31,499 nucleotides of DNA from assembly GCF_003243465.1 (NCBI RefSeq), contig NZ_QFQZ01000058.1:1-31499 (forward strand), read 5' to 3'. The notes beneath the pieces are model-generated. The model had not been told where the DNA came from. It ran no database searches and saw only the letters and a program-made list of their open reading frames with translations. The position numbers and the translations under genes are program-made. Source of the stretch: Caulobacter segnis. Its GTDB lineage: Bacteria; Pseudomonadota; Alphaproteobacteria; Caulobacterales; Caulobacteraceae. Below, in pieces: positions 8,430-15,925 of this stretch; position 1 is the stretch's first letter, and every line of letters begins with the position of its first letter.

Positions 8430-10853
8430 ATGACCACCGCCATCACCCGCCGCCTGTTCGGCGCGAGCCTCGCCGCCCTCTCGGCCGCCGCCATGCCGGC
8501 CCTCGCCCAGACCGCCAGCAAGGCCCCGAAGACCTCCGCGGCCGGCAAGCCGCTCTACAAGGACCCGACCCAGCCGATCGACGCCCGCGTCCAGGACCTG
8601 CTCGGCCGCATGACGCTGGAGGAAAAGGCCGCCCAGCTGATCGGCATCTGGCTGACCAAGTCCAAGATCCAGACCCCCGACGGCGAGTTCTCGCCGGAAG
8701 AAGCCAGCAAGAACTTCCCCAATGGCCTCGGCCAGATCTCGCGCCCGTCCGACCGCAAGGGCGCCAAGCCCGTGACGGTGATCGGCGCGGCGGCCGGCGC
8801 CGACGACGGCGCGATCAACCGCAACGCCAAGGAAACCGCCCGCTACACCAACGCAGCCCAGAAGTGGGCGGTCGAGAAGACGCGCCTGGGCATCCCGATG
8901 CTGATGCACGACGAGGCCCTACACGGCTATGTCGCCCGCGACGCGACCAGCTTCCCGCAGGCCATCGCTCTGGCCTCGACCTTCGACACCGATCTGACCG
9001 AGAAGATCTTCGCCGTCGCCGCCCGCGAGATGCGCGCCCGCGGTTCGAACCTGGCGCTGGCCCCCGTCGTCGACGTGGCTCGCGACCCGCGCTGGGGTCG
9101 GATCGAGGAGACCTACGGCGAAGACCCGCACCTCTGCGCCGAGATCGGCCTGGCGGCCATCCGCGGCTTCCAGGGCAGCACGCTGCCGCTGGCCAAGGAC
9201 AAGGTGTTCGTCACCCTCAAGCACATGACCGGCCACGGCCAGCCCGAGAACGGCACCAATGTCGGCCCGGCCCAGATCTCCGAGCGCATCCTGCGCGAGA
9301 ACTTCTTCCCGCCGTTCGAGCGCGCGGTGAAGGAGCTGCCGGTCCGCGCCGTCATGCCCAGCTACAACGAGATCGACGGGGTGCCCTCGCACGGCAGCCG
9401 CTGGCTGCTGACCAAGATCCTGCGCGAGGAGTGGGGCTACAAGGGCTCGGTCCAGAGCGACTACTTCGCCATCAAGGAGATGATCAGCCGCCACAAGCTG
9501 ACCAACGACCTGGGCGAGACCGCCGTGCGCGCGCTGCACGCTGGCGTCGACGTCGAGCTGCCCGACGGCGAGGCCTACGCCCTGATCCCCGAGCTGGTGA
9601 AGGCCGGCCGCATTCCGCAGTTCGAGGTCGACGCCGCGGTGGCCCGCGTCCTGACCATGAAGTTCGAGGGCGGCCTGTTCGAGAACCCCTATTGCGACGA
9701 GAAGACCGCCGACGCCAAGACCGCGACGCCGGACGCCGTCGCCCTGGCCCGCGAGGCCGCCCGCAAGGCCGTCGTGCTCTTGAAGAACGATAAGGGCGTG
9801 CTGCCGCTGGACGGCAAGAAGATCAAGCGCCTGGCCCTTCTGGGCACGCACGCCAAGGACACGCCGATCGGCGGCTACTCCGACGTGCCGCGCCACGTGG
9901 TGTCGATCTATGAGGGCCTGACCGCCGAGGCCAAGGCCCAGGGCTTCGCCCTCGACTACGCCGAGGCCGTGCGCATCACCGAGCAGCGCATCTGGGCCCA
10001 GGACAAGGTCAATTTCACCGACCCGGCCGTCAACGCCAAGCTGATCGCCGAAGCCGTCGAGGTCGCCAAGAAGGCCGACGTGGTCGTCATGGTGCTGGGC
10101 GACAACGAGCAGACCAGCCGCGAGGCCTGGGCCGACAACCACCTGGGCGACCGCGAGAGCCTCGATTTGATCGGCCAGCAGAACGACCTGGCCAAGGCGA
10201 TCTTCGACCTGGGCAAGCCGACCGTGGTGTTCCTGCTGAACGGCCGCCCGCTGTCGATCAACCTCTTGGCCGAGCGGGCCGACGCCATCATCGAGGGCTG
10301 GTACCTGGGCCAGGAGACCGGCAACGCCGCCGCCGACGTGCTGTTCGGCCGCGCCAATCCGGGCGGCAAGCTGCCGGTCAGCATCGCCCGCAACGTCGGC
10401 CAGCTGCCGATCTACTACAACCGCAAGCCCACGGCCCGTCGCGGCTATCTGGGCGGCGACGTCACCCCGCTCTATCCGTTCGGCTTCGGCCTGTCGTACA
10501 CGACCTTCGACATCTCGGGCCCGCGCCTGGCCAAGGCCAGGATCGGCCAGGGCGAGAGCGTCAAGGTCGAGGTCGACGTGACCAACACCGGCAAGATGGC
10601 GGGCGATGAAGTCGTCCAGCTCTACGTCCACGACGAGACCGCAACGGTCACCCGTCCGGTGCTGGAGCTGAAGCACTTCAAGCGCGTCACCCTGGCCCCC
10701 GGCGCCAAGACCACGGTCACCTTCGAGATCAAGCCCTCGGACCTGTGGATGTGGAACCTCGACATGCAGCGCGTCGTCGAGCCGGGCGACTTCTCGATCC
10801 TGGTCGGCCCGAACTCGGTCGACCTGAAGAAGGCCACGCTGACGGTGGCGTGA
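8430..10853 (+). CDS. GH3-family glycoside hydrolase, exported (beta-glucosidase/beta-xylosidase)
   Basis: An exo-acting retaining enzyme that removes terminal beta-linked sugars from oligosaccharides, probably in the periplasm. The 807-residue product begins with MTTAITRRLFGASLAAL, a twin-arginine-type signal with cleavage after PALAQ. The GH3 (alpha/beta)8 domain spans about 50-390, with KHMTGHGQPENGTN, VMPSYNEIDGVPSHGS, and the nucleophile in VQSDYFAI (D344). The GH3 C-terminal sandwich spans about 430-660, with VVLLKNDKGVLPL, VMVLGDNEQTSREAW and GDRESLDLIGQQ. A fibronectin type III-like domain (about 700-780, YPFGFGLSYTTF, GDEVVQLYVHD) closes it. GGGGAAACGACC precedes the ATG. Xylo- versus gluco-specificity cannot be read from motifs; the nearby xylR and xyl operon make beta-xylosidase attractive. 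A LacI-type operator candidate lies 100 bp upstream. Confidence 0.93.
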   Translation: MTTAITRRLFGASLAALSAAAMPALAQTASKAPKTSAAGKPLYKDPTQPIDARVQDLLGRMTLEEKAAQLIGIWLTKSKIQTPDGEFSPEEASKNFPNGLGQISRPSDRKGAKPVTVIGAAAGADDGAINRNAKETARYTNAAQKWAVEKTRLGIPMLMHDEALHGYVARDATSFPQAIALASTFDTDLTEKIFAVAAREMRARGSNLALAPVVDVARDPRWGRIEETYGEDPHLCAEIGLAAIRGFQGSTLPLAKDKVFVTLKHMTGHGQPENGTNVGPAQISERILRENFFPPFERAVKELPVRAVMPSYNEIDGVPSHGSRWLLTKILREEWGYKGSVQSDYFAIKEMISRHKLTNDLGETAVRALHAGVDVELPDGEAYALIPELVKAGRIPQFEVDAAVARVLTMKFEGGLFENPYCDEKTADAKTATPDAVALAREAARKAVVLLKNDKGVLPLDGKKIKRLALLGTHAKDTPIGGYSDVPRHVVSIYEGLTAEAKAQGFALDYAEAVRITEQRIWAQDKVNFTDPAVNAKLIAEAVEVAKKADVVVMVLGDNEQTSREAWADNHLGDRESLDLIGQQNDLAKAIFDLGKPTVVFLLNGRPLSINLLAERADAIIEGWYLGQETGNAAADVLFGRANPGGKLPVSIARNVGQLPIYYNRKPTARRGYLGGDVTPLYPFGFGLSYTTFDISGPRLAKARIGQGESVKVEVDVTNTGKMAGDEVVQLYVHDETATVTRPVLELKHFKRVTLAPGAKTTVTFEIKPSDLWMWNLDMQRVVEPGDFSILVGPNSVDLKKATLTVA

Positions 10854-10866
10854 CCGTGGCCGGCAA

Positions 10867-10893
10867 GCGCCCCGGTCGCTCAGCCCGGGGCGC
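10867..10893 (+). terminator. GC-rich hairpin after the GH3 gene
   Basis: GCGCCCCGG (10867-10875) pairs perfectly with CCGGGGCGC (10885-10893), 13 bases past the stop. No T tract follows; terminator or RNA stabiliser. Confidence 0.5.
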
Positions 10894-10950
10894 GAGCCTG
10901 CTGACAGTTCCTGGCTCGTGGCTCCTCCACCCTGCGCGCGGGAGGAATCA

Positions 10951-11346
10951 ATGACGATCCATGGAAGTTGCTGCTGCGGCCGCGTGAAGTTCGAGCTGCT
11001 GGAACCGCCCCGCATGATGGGCACCTGCCACTGCTCGCGCTGCCGCAAGGTGGGCGCGAGCACGTTCGTGATCGTGTCCCGCTCGACGCTGAAATGGCTG
11101 AACGGTCGAGAAGCGGTCATCCGCTACGCGCCCGAGCCGCCCTACAAGTACGGCCGGTGCTTCTGCGGCGTCTGCGGCACGGCCTTGGGCGAGATCCTCT
11201 CCGAGGACGAAACGTTCCCCATCGCCGCCCATGCGCTGGATGACGACCCGCAGGTGCGCAACCGCTTCCACGAGTTCGTGGCGGAAAAGCCCGACTGGTA
11301 CGGCATCTGCGACGAGGCCAAGCAGTTTCCGGGTCATCCGGGCTAG
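10951..11346 (+). CDS. GFA/CENP-V-type zinc-binding protein
   Basis: A 131-residue member of the GFA (glutathione-dependent formaldehyde-activating)/CENP-V fold family, small cytoplasmic zinc proteins often annotated as aldehyde or glutathione-adduct processing enzymes. Cysteine motifs are complete: GSCCCGRVKFEL near the N-terminus, TCHCSRCRK in the middle, and CFCGVCGTALGE. The ATG at 10951 is preceded by GGGAGGA at ideal distance, so upstream in-frame codons from 10918 are not used. It is separated from the GH3 gene by a hairpin and followed by another, so it probably forms its own unit. The substrate is unknown. Confidence 0.88.
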   Translation: MTIHGSCCCGRVKFELLEPPRMMGTCHCSRCRKVGASTFVIVSRSTLKWLNGREAVIRYAPEPPYKYGRCFCGVCGTALGEILSEDETFPIAAHALDDDPQVRNRFHEFVAEKPDWYGICDEAKQFPGHPG

Positions 11347-11380
11347 CGTCCTTAAGTAACAATCGAAAGCCAAGTTTGAT

Positions 11381-11405
11381 CGCGCCGGGGTTCAGTCCCG
11401 GCGCG
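11381..11405 (+). terminator. Hairpin between the GFA gene and the haemoglobin gene
   Basis: CGCGCCGGG (11381-11389) pairs perfectly with CCCGGCGCG (11397-11405) with a seven-base loop. No T tract follows. It ends 20 bases before the haemoglobin ATG, so it could also sit in that gene's leader. Confidence 0.5.
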
Positions 11406-11425
11406 TAAAGGCCCATATCGCGGCC

Positions 11426-11839
11426 ATGTCCGCTTCCGACCGCGCCCAGGCTCGCGCCGACGCCGCCCCGTTCACCGACGAAGAGATCGACCGGCTGGTC
11501 GAGACCTTCTACGCGCGCGTCCGCCAGCACCACCGCCTGGGCCCGATCTTCGAGAGGGCGATCGGCGAGGATGGCTGGCCCCAGCACCTGGCCACGCTGA
11601 AGGACTTCTGGTCGTCGGTGCTGAACACCTCCGGTCGCTACAAGGGCCAGCCGATGGTCGCGCACCAGTCGGTCGAGGGCATCACCGAGGGCCTGTTCAC
11701 GCCTTGGCTCGGTCTGTTCCATCAGACCTGCGCCGACCTGTTCGATGCGCCTCGCGCCGCCATCATCGGCCAGAAGGCCGAACGCATCGCCAAGAGCCTG
11801 AAGCTGGGCCTCTTCTTCAAGCCGGACGCGGTGGCGTGA
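11426..11839 (+). CDS. Group III truncated haemoglobin
   Basis: A 137-residue 2-over-2 globin that binds haem and reversibly O2 or NO; group III members are cytoplasmic and their physiological role is poorly known. Family marks: FTDEEIDRLVETFYARVR, LGPIFERAI, TLKDFWSSVLN, the proximal histidine in VAHQSVEG (H80), and the group III signature LFTPWLGLFHQT followed by AERIAKSLKLGLF. No clear Shine-Dalgarno sequence precedes the ATG; leaderless starts are common in Caulobacter. Its TGA overlaps the GTG start of the next gene (GTGA at 11836-11839), so the two are translationally coupled. Confidence 0.9.
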   Translation: MSASDRAQARADAAPFTDEEIDRLVETFYARVRQHHRLGPIFERAIGEDGWPQHLATLKDFWSSVLNTSGRYKGQPMVAHQSVEGITEGLFTPWLGLFHQTCADLFDAPRAAIIGQKAERIAKSLKLGLFFKPDAVA

Positions 11840-12558
11840 GCGCGCGCGAGGCGCTGGCCGCCGACGGTTTCGTCCGCTTCGAGGGCCCCGAGACCCTGGC
11901 GCTGCTCGGCGCCGAGGCGGCCACAAGCTTCAAGACGTTCGCTGATAGTTGGAACGACCTGCCGCTGGACGGCTTCATGGCCGACGGCGGCCGCTATCGC
12001 CGGCGGCGGTTCGCCGCCTTCGCGGTCTCGCCCGACGGCGTCGCCCGCAAACCGCATCAGCCCCATTGGCAGAGCCGCGACTACAACCCGCTGAACGGCG
12101 GCGTGCAGCGCTGGTTCGAGCCGGTGACCGAGGCGATCGCCGACCACCCCGTGACGCGCGGCGTGATCGCGGCGGGCCTTGAGCTCTTCCAGCCGCTGAC
12201 GACCGATCCGCCGCCGGCCTGGCACGTCGAGCTGCATCAGTTCCGCATCGAGGCCCGCGCCGACATGGCGGGCCAACCGACGCCCGAGGGCGCGCACCGC
12301 GACGGCGTCGACTGGGTGATGGTCATGCTGGTCGACCGCCGCAACGTCGACAGCGGCGTCACCGACATCTATGCGCCCGACGGAGCGAGCCTGGGCTCCT
12401 TCACCCTGACCGCGCCCGGCGACATGGTCTGCGTCGACGACCACCGGGTGCTGCACGGCGTCACCGCGATCCGCCCGCTCGACCCGAGCCAGCCGGCGAT
12501 CCGCGACGTGCTGGTCGCCACCTTCCGGCGGCCGGACGCGCGCGACGGCCAAGCTTGA
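11836..12558 (+). CDS. 2-oxoglutarate/Fe(II)-dependent dioxygenase family protein (2OG-Fe_Oxy_2, amino-acid hydroxylase-like)
   Basis: A 240-residue protein of the family that includes bacterial L-isoleucine/leucine hydroxylases; members use O2, 2-oxoglutarate and Fe(II) to hydroxylate a free amino acid or small substrate. The iron facial triad is visible as AHRDG (H154, D156) and VLHGVT (H207). RDVLVATFRR near the C-terminus carries arginines expected to bind 2-oxoglutarate. N-terminal RRRRFAAFAV and HWQSRDYNPLNGG are also typical. It starts with GTG in a GTGA overlap with the haemoglobin gene, so the two proteins are made from one message. This suggests that an O2- or NO-binding globin serves or protects the oxygenase. 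The substrate is unknown. Confidence 0.85.
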   Translation: MSAREALAADGFVRFEGPETLALLGAEAATSFKTFADSWNDLPLDGFMADGGRYRRRRFAAFAVSPDGVARKPHQPHWQSRDYNPLNGGVQRWFEPVTEAIADHPVTRGVIAAGLELFQPLTTDPPPAWHVELHQFRIEARADMAGQPTPEGAHRDGVDWVMVMLVDRRNVDSGVTDIYAPDGASLGSFTLTAPGDMVCVDDHRVLHGVTAIRPLDPSQPAIRDVLVATFRRPDARDGQA

Positions 12559-12646
12559 CTGTAACGCCGCGGCGACATTCCGACATCCGATCGACACCTG
12601 AGATGCGGAAAAGCGATAATCCGGCGCGTGGCTCGCCTTCGCGCTT

Positions 12647-12665
12647 GATATTGCAATTCGTTCTC
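12647..12665. promoter_or_regulatory. Fur-box-like site upstream of the PepSY operon
   Basis: The 19-mer GATATTGCAATTCGTTCTC matches the classical Fur consensus GATAATGATAATCATTATC at 13 of 19 positions, in an AT-rich island otherwise unusual here. It lies about 43 bp before the GTG start of the PepSY gene. If real, it makes the operon iron-repressed. Alphaproteobacterial Fur sites vary, so this is a candidate only. Confidence 0.4.
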
Positions 12666-12707
12666 AAGTAAGGACGAGCCTCCATCGCCAAGGTTCCTCG
12701 AACGCCC

Positions 12708-13337
12708 GTGAAGTCCGCCGCCGACCAGCACCGCCGCTCCTTCTGGCTGAAGCAGCTGCACCAGTGGCACTGGATCAGCGCGGCCGTGTCGCTGATCGGC
12801 ATGCTGGCCTTCGCGGTCACCGGAATCACCCTGAACCACGCCGGCCAGATCGAGGCCCAGCCCAAGGTCGTCAGCCGCAAGGCCACCCTGCCGCCCGAGC
12901 TGCTGGCCGTGCTGGCCAAGGGTCCGGAAGAGGGCAAGCGCCCCCTGCCCGTGCAGCTTGAGCCCTTCCTCGACAAGGCCGTCGGCGCCGACGTCGCCGG
13001 CCGCGAGGGCGAGTGGTCGCCGGAAGAGGTCTATGTCGCCCTGGCCCGTCCGGGCGGCGACGCCTGGCTGTCGATCGACCGCGAGACCGGCGCGATCGAG
13101 CATGAGAAGACGACGCGCGGCGTCGTCTCCCTGCTCAACGACCTGCACAAGGGCCGCAATTCGGGCAAGGCCTGGAGCTGGTTCATCGACATCTTCGCCG
13201 CAGCCTGCGTGATCTTCACGGTCACCGGCCTGATCCTGCTGCAGTTCCACGCCCGCGCGCGGCCCCTGACCTGGCCCCTGGTGGGCCTTGGCCTGGCCGC
13301 GCCGGTCATCCTCGTCATCCTGTTCGTCCACCTTTGA
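12708..13337 (+). CDS. PepSY-associated membrane protein (PepSY_TM family), predicted transmembrane electron carrier
   Basis: A 209-residue inner-membrane protein. TM1 is about residues 22-45 (WISAAVSLIGMLAFAVTGIT), an extracytoplasmic PepSY-like domain follows (about 46-155, with AWLSIDRETGAIEHE), then TM2 (WFIDIFAAACVIFTVTGLIL) and TM3 (WPLVGLGLAAPVILVILFV). Conserved histidines at the membrane edges, LHQWHW, LNH and LNDLHKGR, fit the haem ligands proposed for this family, whose better-known relatives take part in ferric-siderophore reduction. An in-frame TAA at 12669 restricts the start to the GTG at 12708, which has only a weak ribosome site. It is first in an operon with the DUF2271 gene (10 bp away) and the DUF4198 gene, behind a Fur-box-like site. 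Confidence 0.85.
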   Translation: MKSAADQHRRSFWLKQLHQWHWISAAVSLIGMLAFAVTGITLNHAGQIEAQPKVVSRKATLPPELLAVLAKGPEEGKRPLPVQLEPFLDKAVGADVAGREGEWSPEEVYVALARPGGDAWLSIDRETGAIEHEKTTRGVVSLLNDLHKGRNSGKAWSWFIDIFAAACVIFTVTGLILLQFHARARPLTWPLVGLGLAAPVILVILFVHL

Positions 13338-13347
13338 GGCAGACACC

Positions 13348-13866
13348 GTGAAGTCCAAGCTTTCGCTGCTCACCTTTGCCGGCGCCGCTGTCGCGAGCGC
13401 CCCGGCCCTGGCCGCCGATCTCAACGTCACGGTCGAGATCCCGCGCCTGTCGGTCGCCGAATACCACAAGCCCTACGTCTCGATCTGGATCGAGAACCCG
13501 GCCGACGCCAGCGCCGCCGGCACCCTGGCGGTCTGGTACGACGCCGACAACAAGGAAGACCACGGCGCCAAGTGGCTGAAGGACATGCGCCAGTGGTGGC
13601 GCAAGGCGGGCCGCGAAATGAGCTTCCCCGCCGACGGGATCAGCGGCGCGACCCGCGCGCCGGGCCCGCAGAAGCTGGTCTTCGCCGGCTCCAAGGGCGC
13701 GCTGAAGGACCTCAAGCCCGGCCAGTACAACCTGGTCGTCGAGGCCGCTCGCGAAGTCGGCGGCCACGAGGCCGTCCGCGTGCCCTTCACCTGGGGCAAG
13801 CCGGGCAAGCCCGCCACCGCCAAGGGTTCCGCCGAACTCGGCGCCGTCACCGTTTCCGTGAAGTGA
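13348..13866 (+). CDS. DUF2271 periplasmic protein with ApbE flavinylation motif
   Basis: A 172-residue exported protein; the signal peptide is MKSKLSLLTFAGAAVASAPA followed by LAADL. The mature part has DUF2271 features: VEIPRLSVAEYHKPYVSIWI, GTLAVWYDADN, WLKDMRQWWRK, and the C-terminal HEAVRVPFTWGKPG. Centrally it carries DGISGATRAPG (D96 to T102), the D-x-x-S-G-A-T pattern in which ApbE attaches FMN to threonine (here T102). The protein is therefore predicted to carry covalent FMN outside the cytoplasm. ApbE is encoded three genes downstream by position, with the DUF4198 gene between. GTG start, 10 bp after the PepSY gene. The terminal electron acceptor is unknown. Confidence 0.87.
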   Translation: MKSKLSLLTFAGAAVASAPALAADLNVTVEIPRLSVAEYHKPYVSIWIENPADASAAGTLAVWYDADNKEDHGAKWLKDMRQWWRKAGREMSFPADGISGATRAPGPQKLVFAGSKGALKDLKPGQYNLVVEAAREVGGHEAVRVPFTWGKPGKPATAKGSAELGAVTVSVK

Positions 13867-13874
13867 GAAAAGCC

Positions 13875-14792
13875 ATGACCTTCAAGAAGCGCCTTCTCGC
13901 CGTCGCCGCCCCCCTGCTGATTGGTGGCGTGGCCCTGGCCCTGCCGATGTCGGCCTCGGCCCACCGGGGCTGGCTGCTGCCGGCCTTCACCACCCTGTCG
14001 GGCGACAACGCCTGGGTGACGGTCGACGCGGCCATCTCCAACGAGCTGTTCTATCCCGACCACCGCCCGATGCGCCCCGACGGCGTCCAGGTCCTGGGTC
14101 CGGACGGCGCGGCCGACAAGATCCAGAACGCCTCGACCGGCCAGTACCGCTCGACCTTCGACGTCCAGCTGACCAAGCCGGGAACCTACAAGATCTTCAC
14201 CGCCAGCAACTCGGTCATGGCCAGCTGGACCGAGAACGGCGAGGTCAAGCGCTTCCGGGGTTCGGCCGAGGACTTCGCCAAGCAGGTCCCGGCCGGCGCC
14301 GCCGACCTGAAGACCATCAAGATGGCCAGCCGCAACGAGACCTTCGTGACCCGCGACAAGCCCTCGGCCGGCGCCCTGGCCCCGACCGGCAAGGGCCTGG
14401 AGCTGGTCCCGGTGACCAATCCGACCGACGTGGTGGCCACCGAGCCGGCGACCTTCAAGTTCGTGCTGGACGGCAAGCCCGCCGCCGACCTGGAAGTCAC
14501 CTTCATCCCCGGCGGCGCCCGCTGGCGCGCCACGCCCGGCGAGATCAAGGTCAAGACCGGCGCCGACGGCGCGGTGAAGTTCACCCTGCCGGAAGCCGGC
14601 ATGTACTGGGTCAACGCCACGGTCCGCTCCGGCGAGACCGGCCGCGGTCCTGGAGGCCCCGGCATGGGCGGCCCGGGTGGTCCCGGAGGCCCGGGCGCGC
14701 CCGGCGCGGCCCCGCAAGGCCCCGCCACGCCGCTGGCCGGCAACGGCGTTAGCGCCAGCTATACCGCCGTCATCGAAGCCCAGCGGCCTTAA
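13875..14792 (+). CDS. DUF4198-family exported protein with Gly/Pro-rich tail
   Basis: A 305-residue secreted protein; the signal peptide is MTFKKRLLAVAAPLLIGGVA with cleavage near SASAHRG. The mature N-terminus AHRGWLLPAFTTLSGDNAW is diagnostic of DUF4198, a family of periplasmic beta-sandwich proteins often found beside metal-uptake or TonB-dependent systems. A second beta domain (about 185-250, FKFVLDGKPAADLEVTFIPG) resembles a carboxypeptidase-regulatory-like fold. Near residues 255-285 lies a Gly/Pro-rich low-complexity stretch with repeats of GGPG. It starts 9 bp after the DUF2271 stop (GTGAGAAAAGCCATG), so the three genes form one unit. The family's exact function is not established; metal binding through the exposed N-terminal His is plausible. 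Confidence 0.85.
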   Translation: MTFKKRLLAVAAPLLIGGVALALPMSASAHRGWLLPAFTTLSGDNAWVTVDAAISNELFYPDHRPMRPDGVQVLGPDGAADKIQNASTGQYRSTFDVQLTKPGTYKIFTASNSVMASWTENGEVKRFRGSAEDFAKQVPAGAADLKTIKMASRNETFVTRDKPSAGALAPTGKGLELVPVTNPTDVVATEPATFKFVLDGKPAADLEVTFIPGGARWRATPGEIKVKTGADGAVKFTLPEAGMYWVNATVRSGETGRGPGGPGMGGPGGPGGPGAPGAAPQGPATPLAGNGVSASYTAVIEAQRP

Positions 14793-14801
14793 CCCTCAAA
14801 C

Positions 14802-14916
14802 AGCCGTGTCATCCCGGGCGGCGTAGCCGACCCGGGACCCAGGGGCCAAGCCCGGTGCCGCCGCTCCTGGGTCCCGGCTCTCCGCTTCGCTGCGGCCGGG
14901 ATGACACGGCTTTTTT
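14802..14916. repeat. Long imperfect palindrome (intergenic repeat B) ending in a T tract
   Basis: AGCCGTGTCATCCCGG (14802-14817) is the exact reverse complement of CCGGGATGACACGGCT (14896-14911). Inside, GACCCGGGACCCAGG near 14829 is matched by CCTGGGTCCCGG near 14866. TTTTTT follows at 14911-14916. It can act as a strong terminator for the three-gene PepSY unit and lies 16 bases before the apbE ATG. GTCATCCCGG palindromes are a widespread intergenic-repeat type in alphaproteobacteria. Confidence 0.8.
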
Positions 14917-14932
14917 CTGTTTCTGAAAAGCC

Positions 14933-15925
14933 ATGCCCCGCGTCCTCGTCCCCGCCCTGACCACGCCGCCCGCCCGCCCCGTCGGCGGAAGCGTCCGCGC
15001 GTTCGGCGGCGCGACCATGGGCACGACCTGGTCGGCCAAGGCGGTGCTGCCGGCGACCGTTGACCTTCCCGCGCTCGAGGCCATGGTCCAGCGCGCGCTG
15101 GACGCCGTGGTGACCCAGATGAGCCCCTGGGCGCCGCTGTCGGACCTGTCGCGCTACAACCGCGCGCCGGCTGGCGGCTGGATCCGCCTGCCCGAGGCCA
15201 CGCTGACGGTGCTGCGCCGCGCGATCGAAGTCGCCGAGGCCAGCGACGGCGCCTTCGACCCGACGCTCGGCGCCCTGACCGACCTGTGGGGCTTTGGCCC
15301 CCGCCCCTTCTCCGGCGCGCCCCCCGAACGCGACGCCGTCGCCGCCCTGCGCGAGGCCGGCGGCTGGAAGCGCCTGACGCTTGACGGCGAGGCCCTGTTC
15401 CAGCCGGGCGGCCTTCGTCTCGACCTCAACGGGATCGCCAAGGGCTTCGGCGTCGACCAGGCGGCCGCCGCGCTCGATAAGGCCGGGGTGAAGAGCTACC
15501 TCGTCGAGGTCGGCGGCGAGCTGCGCGGGACCGGCGCCAAGCCGGACGGCCAGCCCTGGTGGGTCGAGCTGGAACGGCCTCCCAGCGCCAACGACGCCGA
15601 GAAGACCGTCGTCGCCCTGCACGATCTCGCCATCGCCACCTCCGGCGACTACCGCCGCTTCTTCGACCACGAGGGTCGGCGCTACGCCCACACCCTGGAC
15701 CCCGCCACCGGCGCGCCGGTGACGCACGCGACCGTCAGCGTCACGGTGCTGGCCAAAGACTGCATGAGCGCCGACGCCTGGGCCACGGCCCTGACCGTGA
15801 TGGCACCCGACGCCGCGCTCGCCTTCGCGGCGAAACACGACCTCGCGGCCCTGATCGTCAGCCGCGCCGCGTCCGGCGGGCTGGAAGAACGCCTGTCGCC
15901 CGCGCTGCGAGCCATGCTGGACTGA
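14933..15925 (+). CDS. apbE: FAD:protein FMN transferase ApbE, apparently without export signal
   Basis: Transfers FMN from FAD to a threonine hydroxyl in D-x-x-S/T-G-A-T motifs. The 330-residue protein shows GATMGTTWS (residues 26-34), SDLSRYN, LDLNGIAKGFGVDQ, VEVGGELRGTG, ATSGDYRRFF, HTLDPATGAPV and SADAWATALTV, the last with the Mg-binding aspartate region. The N-terminus MPRVLVPALTTPPARPVGG has no Sec signal, lipobox or twin arginine, although most ApbE proteins acting on exported targets are lipoproteins. An in-frame TGA at 14924-14926 rules out a longer start. Repeat B sits directly upstream. The likely target is the DUF2271 protein encoded at 13348. ApbE's TGA overlaps the ATG of the next gene (TGATG). 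Confidence 0.93.
   Translation: MPRVLVPALTTPPARPVGGSVRAFGGATMGTTWSAKAVLPATVDLPALEAMVQRALDAVVTQMSPWAPLSDLSRYNRAPAGGWIRLPEATLTVLRRAIEVAEASDGAFDPTLGALTDLWGFGPRPFSGAPPERDAVAALREAGGWKRLTLDGEALFQPGGLRLDLNGIAKGFGVDQAAAALDKAGVKSYLVEVGGELRGTGAKPDGQPWWVELERPPSANDAEKTVVALHDLAIATSGDYRRFFDHEGRRYAHTLDPATGAPVTHATVSVTVLAKDCMSADAWATALTVMAPDAALAFAAKHDLAALIVSRAASGGLEERLSPALRAMLD

Noticed and set aside
8919..11120. Long minus-strand frame opposite the GH3 and GFA genes
   Set aside because: It spans two recognised genes and their hairpin-containing gap, and has no recognisable domain.
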